Of a DNA stretch of 64,000 bases, positions 61,779 to 64,000 are shown in pieces. Position 1 is the stretch's first letter. The number at the start of each line of letters is the position of its first letter. Both the position numbers and the translations under genes were made by a program. This DNA is from Actinomycetota bacterium (lineage in GTDB: Bacteria > Actinomycetota > Acidimicrobiia > Acidimicrobiales > Iamiaceae): contig JACPNX010000023.1 in assembly GCA_016185275.1 (NCBI GenBank), forward strand, positions 1-64,000. The letters run 5' to 3'. Under the pieces are notes generated by a model. It saw only the letters and a list, made by a program, of their open reading frames with translations. It made no database searches and was not told the origin of the DNA.

Positions 61779-62918
61779 CTAGTCGAGAAGCTCTCCGAGA
61801 GCTGTGGCCGCGGATCGATCCGCTGCGGGCAGGCTGTGGCTGTAGACGTTGAGGGTCGTGGCCACGTCACGATGACCCAGGCGCGCGCTGATCGTCGCTA
61901 TGGGGGTGCCGGCTGCGCCGAGGTTGGTGGCGACGAAGTGGCGGAGGTCGTGCAGCCGCACGCCCGACACGCCGGCCTTGCGGCAGAGCCGGATGAACCG
62001 GTTGGTCACGACGTCGGGCCGCCACGGCTTCTGCCGGTAGTCGTCTGACGAGAACAGGAGCGACTCGCTCCCGAGCACGATCCCGAGGTGCTGCGCGCGC
62101 TCCTCGAGCTGCAGCCGGTGCGTCTCGAGCGCGGCCAGCGTGGCCGGGTCGATGGCGATGCGCCGCGCCTGGTGTGTCTTCGTGTCCTTCTCGATCACCT
62201 TGCTGTCCACGATGGCGAGGGCACGGCGGATGCGCAGCTCGCCCGTCGCGAGCTCGACGTCAGTCCACCGCAGCGCGAGCACTTCCGACCGGCGACACCC
62301 GGTCGCAGCGAGTACGCGTAGGTAGAGCGCGAACTCCGCATCGACCGCGACGGCCGTCACGAGCAGGTGCCGGAGCGTGTCGACCGAGGGCGGCACGATC
62401 TCGCCCTTGCGCGACTTCGGCACCGTCGCATCGGCGGCGACGTTGCGGGCGACGAGCCCCCACCGGCGCGCCTGGTCGAGAGTCTGGCTCACGACGGTGT
62501 GGCACAGCCGGACCGTCCGGGGCGACAACTCCCCGCCCGTACCCGAGCCGCCCGCCCGCAACCGCGCGTACAACCGGTCGAGGTCGAGCGCCCGGATCTT
62601 GTCCAGAGGAAGGGACCCGAGCGCCGGTGCGACGTAGGTCTTGGCGATCCAGCGGTAGCTGGCAAGCGTAGTCGGCTCGACGACGGTGGCCTTGATCTCG
62701 AGCCACCGGTCGAGGACCTCACCGAACCGGGTCGAGGCGGCCGCCACGTGTCGACCCTCGTCGACCTCGGTCACGAGGCGGGCCATGACCCGCTGGGCCT
62801 CGCGCTTGGTGCCGCGCACCGTGCGCTCGAGGTAGCGCTTCTTACCGGCCTCATCGCGACCGACGAACACGCGGATGCGCCAGCTCGACGGACCTCGCTG
62901 CTGCAGATTGCCTTGCAC
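61779..62918 (-). CDS. int: Tyrosine integrase of the tRNA-Arg element
   Basis: The 379-residue integrase has an N-terminal arm-binding domain (WRIRVFVGRDEAGKKRYLER), a SAM-like core-binding domain (PTTLASYRWIAKTYVAPALG) and a complete catalytic domain: LAATGCRRSEVLALRWTD, KTHQARRIAIDPA, HDLRHFVATNLG, LGHRDVATTLNVYSHSL. GTG 62918 is preceded by GGGAGG; the longer frame to 62990 lacks support. It sits 116 bp from the 3' end of tRNA-Arg, its likely attachment site. Confidence 0.92.
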   Translation of the reverse strand: MQGNLQQRGPSSWRIRVFVGRDEAGKKRYLERTVRGTKREAQRVMARLVTEVDEGRHVAAASTRFGEVLDRWLEIKATVVEPTTLASYRWIAKTYVAPALGSLPLDKIRALDLDRLYARLRAGGSGTGGELSPRTVRLCHTVVSQTLDQARRWGLVARNVAADATVPKSRKGEIVPPSVDTLRHLLVTAVAVDAEFALYLRVLAATGCRRSEVLALRWTDVELATGELRIRRALAIVDSKVIEKDTKTHQARRIAIDPATLAALETHRLQLEERAQHLGIVLGSESLLFSSDDYRQKPWRPDVVTNRFIRLCRKAGVSGVRLHDLRHFVATNLGAAGTPIATISARLGHRDVATTLNVYSHSLPAADRSAATALGELLD

Positions 62919-62956
62919 AGGAACCTCCCGGGTCGGTGCCCGTCGGGCGACTCCGG

Positions 62957-62975
62957 ATGGCCAAGAGATGGCCAA
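62957..62975. repeat. ATGGCCAA direct repeats, possible integrase arm sites
   Basis: ATGGCCAA occurs at 62957-62964 and 62968-62975, 11 bases apart, between the integrase start and the tRNA. One helical turn spacing fits arm-type sites. GCAAGCC repeats near 62986-63002 follow. Confidence 0.45.
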
Positions 62976-63034
62976 TGTCGGTTCCTGCAAGCCTCAGCAA
63001 GCCCCGATCAGCGACATGACCAGGGCTTTCTTGC

Positions 63035-63107
63035 GCGCTCGGAGGGACTCGAACCCCCAACCTTCTGATCCGTAGTCAGATGCTCTCTCCAATTGAGCTA
63101 CGAGCGC
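63035..63107 (-). tRNA. tRNA-Arg(ACG)
   Basis: The 73-base minus-strand gene folds into a full cloverleaf: acceptor GCGCTCG/CGAGCGC, D stem GCTC/GAGC, anticodon stem TCTGA/TCAGA with loop CTACGGA (anticodon ACG) and T arm with TTCGAGT. CCA is not encoded. Its 3' end faces the integrase and is the probable attachment core. Confidence 0.95.
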
Positions 63108-63174
63108 TGGAGAGGCCTGGGACCCTACCGGCCGGGCACGCGACGGGTCCAGATCACAGCGGCGCCGGGCGCGC

Positions 63175-63204
63175 CTCGGGCGGCGGCCGAAGCCGCCGCC
63201 CGAG
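63175..63204 (-). terminator. Hairpin terminator of the lysozyme-like gene
   Basis: CTCGGGCGGCGG (63175-63186) and CCGCCGCCCGAG (63193-63204) pair perfectly around CCGAAG, 23 bases beyond the stop of the minus-strand gene. It lies between that gene and tRNA-Arg. Confidence 0.75.
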
Positions 63205-63227
63205 AGCCGACCGTTGAGGCGCGCCCG

Positions 63228-63584
63228 TCAGGCGCCGCCGCAGCTCCAAGGCCGCCAGCCGCCGGAGGAGTTGTAGATCTGGCGGGCGACTCGGGCGTTC
63301 ACGTACGGATCGAGGATCTTGTCCCAGCTGTAGCCCATCGATGCGACGAGGCCCTTGTGCACCGAGTTGATCTGGAACAGCCCCCAGTTAGCGCCACCGG
63401 GGCTGACCGCACGCGGGTTCAGGCCGGACTCGCACGAGGCGACGCGCACGGCCTTGTCGTACTGCTCGGGGAAGTTCTGGCGGATCGCATCGCGCACCGG
63501 GTCCGCCGAGCGGACCTGTGCGCAGCCTCCTGCGCCGAGAGAGACGACGAGGAGCACGCTTGCGATCGTCAGGAAGCGCTTCAC
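63228..63584 (-). CDS. Lysozyme-fold (transglycosylase-like) lipoprotein
   Basis: The 118-residue protein has a signal peptide with lipobox (LLVVSLGAGGCAQV) and a small lysozyme-like domain: ASCESGLNPRAVSPGGANWG, then LFQINSVH, the Glu of CESG being the catalytic acid, and a C-terminal GGWRPWSCGG forming a likely disulfide. It probably cleaves peptidoglycan at the cell surface. GTG 63584 with AGGAG upstream fits the signal peptide. Confidence 0.85.
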   Translation of the reverse strand: MKRFLTIASVLLVVSLGAGGCAQVRSADPVRDAIRQNFPEQYDKAVRVASCESGLNPRAVSPGGANWGLFQINSVHKGLVASMGYSWDKILDPYVNARVARQIYNSSGGWRPWSCGGA

Positions 63585-64000
63585 GGGTGGGGGGTCTCCT
63601 TGATCGGGGATCCGCAGGGAGGCGAGTGGGACCCGTAGATGCGCTCGGTTCTGGTGAGCGGTGCGGGTCCGTCGGGTGTGGCTCCGGACGACAAGCTCCA
63701 TCTGAACCCGTTCAGACGTCCGGCGCGCACCGACCCTCTTGGCGGCTGGCGGCCGGCACCCTATGACGGTTCCGTGACGAACCGCAACCCCCAGAGCTCG
63801 TGAGAAGAGTCACGACAGCAATTGCTTGAGATCTGCCGGCCGCGACCGACGCGAGCCGTGACGACTCCGGAACGACGGTTCGGTGACGAGCCGATCGCCG
63901 TTACATGACCGGCCGCCGTGAGCCGGCCGAGGGACCGGCAGAGGGACCGGCACAGGCACCGGCCAGGGCACCGCTCGCGGGGCTCGCCGCGACCACCGGA
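63585..64000. other. Window end without a recognised gene
   Basis: About 415 bases hold the upstream region of the lipoprotein gene. Near 63930-63972 there are imperfect 12-base repeats around GGGACCGGCA. No coding frame with a recognisable product was found; it may be promoter DNA of a gene beyond the window. Confidence 0.5.

Noticed and set aside
63930-63972. Tandem repeats around GGGACCGGCA
   Set aside because: They are short, imperfect and at the window edge; they may be low-complexity GC-rich DNA.

Overview
The window looks like a high-GC actinomycete chromosome, possibly from the class Acidimicrobiia. The evidence is dense gene packing with 4-bp start/stop overlaps, frequent GTG starts, several apparently leaderless genes, a mycobacterial-type transaldolase, a single-chain AceE pyruvate dehydrogenase and a sufBCD-sufT iron-sulfur operon. 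The class-level assignment is inference from gene content, not from a marker gene. No rRNA and no CRISPR array were seen. There is one tRNA, tRNA-Arg(ACG).

Bases 1-9.3 kb hold a small membrane-protein/GH15 unit and an eight-gene minus-strand operon: DoxX-like protein, patatin, GTP cyclohydrolase I, ferredoxin-reductase-like flavoprotein, transaldolase, ArsC-like protein, nitronate monooxygenase and DUF3565/DUF1971 protein. That operon diverges from a SufR-like, three-cysteine regulator at 9.4 kb. GAPDH and sufBCDT follow. From 15.4 to 25.5 kb comes a compact redox block: truncated haemoglobin, AceE, an orphan NuoF-like flavoprotein, two polytopic His-containing membrane proteins, two hemerythrins, a metal-binding-like protein, an ACP-like protein without its serine, a double DUF2249 protein and a second MIP18 protein. 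From 25 to 42 kb lie further stress genes: DinB-like, DksA/TraR, a frameshifted release-factor-fold gene, PucR, Dps, Usp, cupredoxin, a second truncated haemoglobin, SOD, peroxiredoxin, a second SufR-like regulator, PAS, PQ-loop, MarR, a ClC channel with CBS domains and a second Usp.

The strongest new signal is a palindromic operator, TTCTAG-N6-CTAGAA with extended arms. It recurs at five places between 15.4 and 35.9 kb, always in an intergenic promoter and four times between divergent genes. It ties sufBCDT, both truncated haemoglobins, AceE, the hemerythrin/DUF2249/NuoF-like operon, the NnrS-like operon, cupredoxin-SOD, a DUF488 gene and the peroxiredoxin-SufR2 unit into one putative regulon. 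The two SufR-like proteins are the obvious candidate regulators. The gene content suggests defence against nitric oxide, oxygen or iron-sulfur damage combined with rewired pyruvate/NADH metabolism.

From about 42 kb the window becomes mobile DNA. It holds CTCACG iteron-like repeats with a 28-bp perfect palindrome, a MobF relaxase-helicase carrying unusual helix-turn-helix insertions, a hairpin just upstream that could be oriT, a DUF5615/DUF433 toxin-antitoxin pair, helicase remnants and an excisionase/XRE control module. A complete RIT (recombinase-in-trio) element sits at 51.8-54.8 kb with 38-bp perfect inverted repeats. Next come a fused SecDF, a CPA1-type K+/H+ antiporter with a KhtT-like subunit, and a tyrosine integrase abutting the 3' end of tRNA-Arg at 63.0 kb, which marks the likely right end of an integrated element. 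A lysozyme-fold lipoprotein lies beyond the tRNA. The left end of the element was not located.
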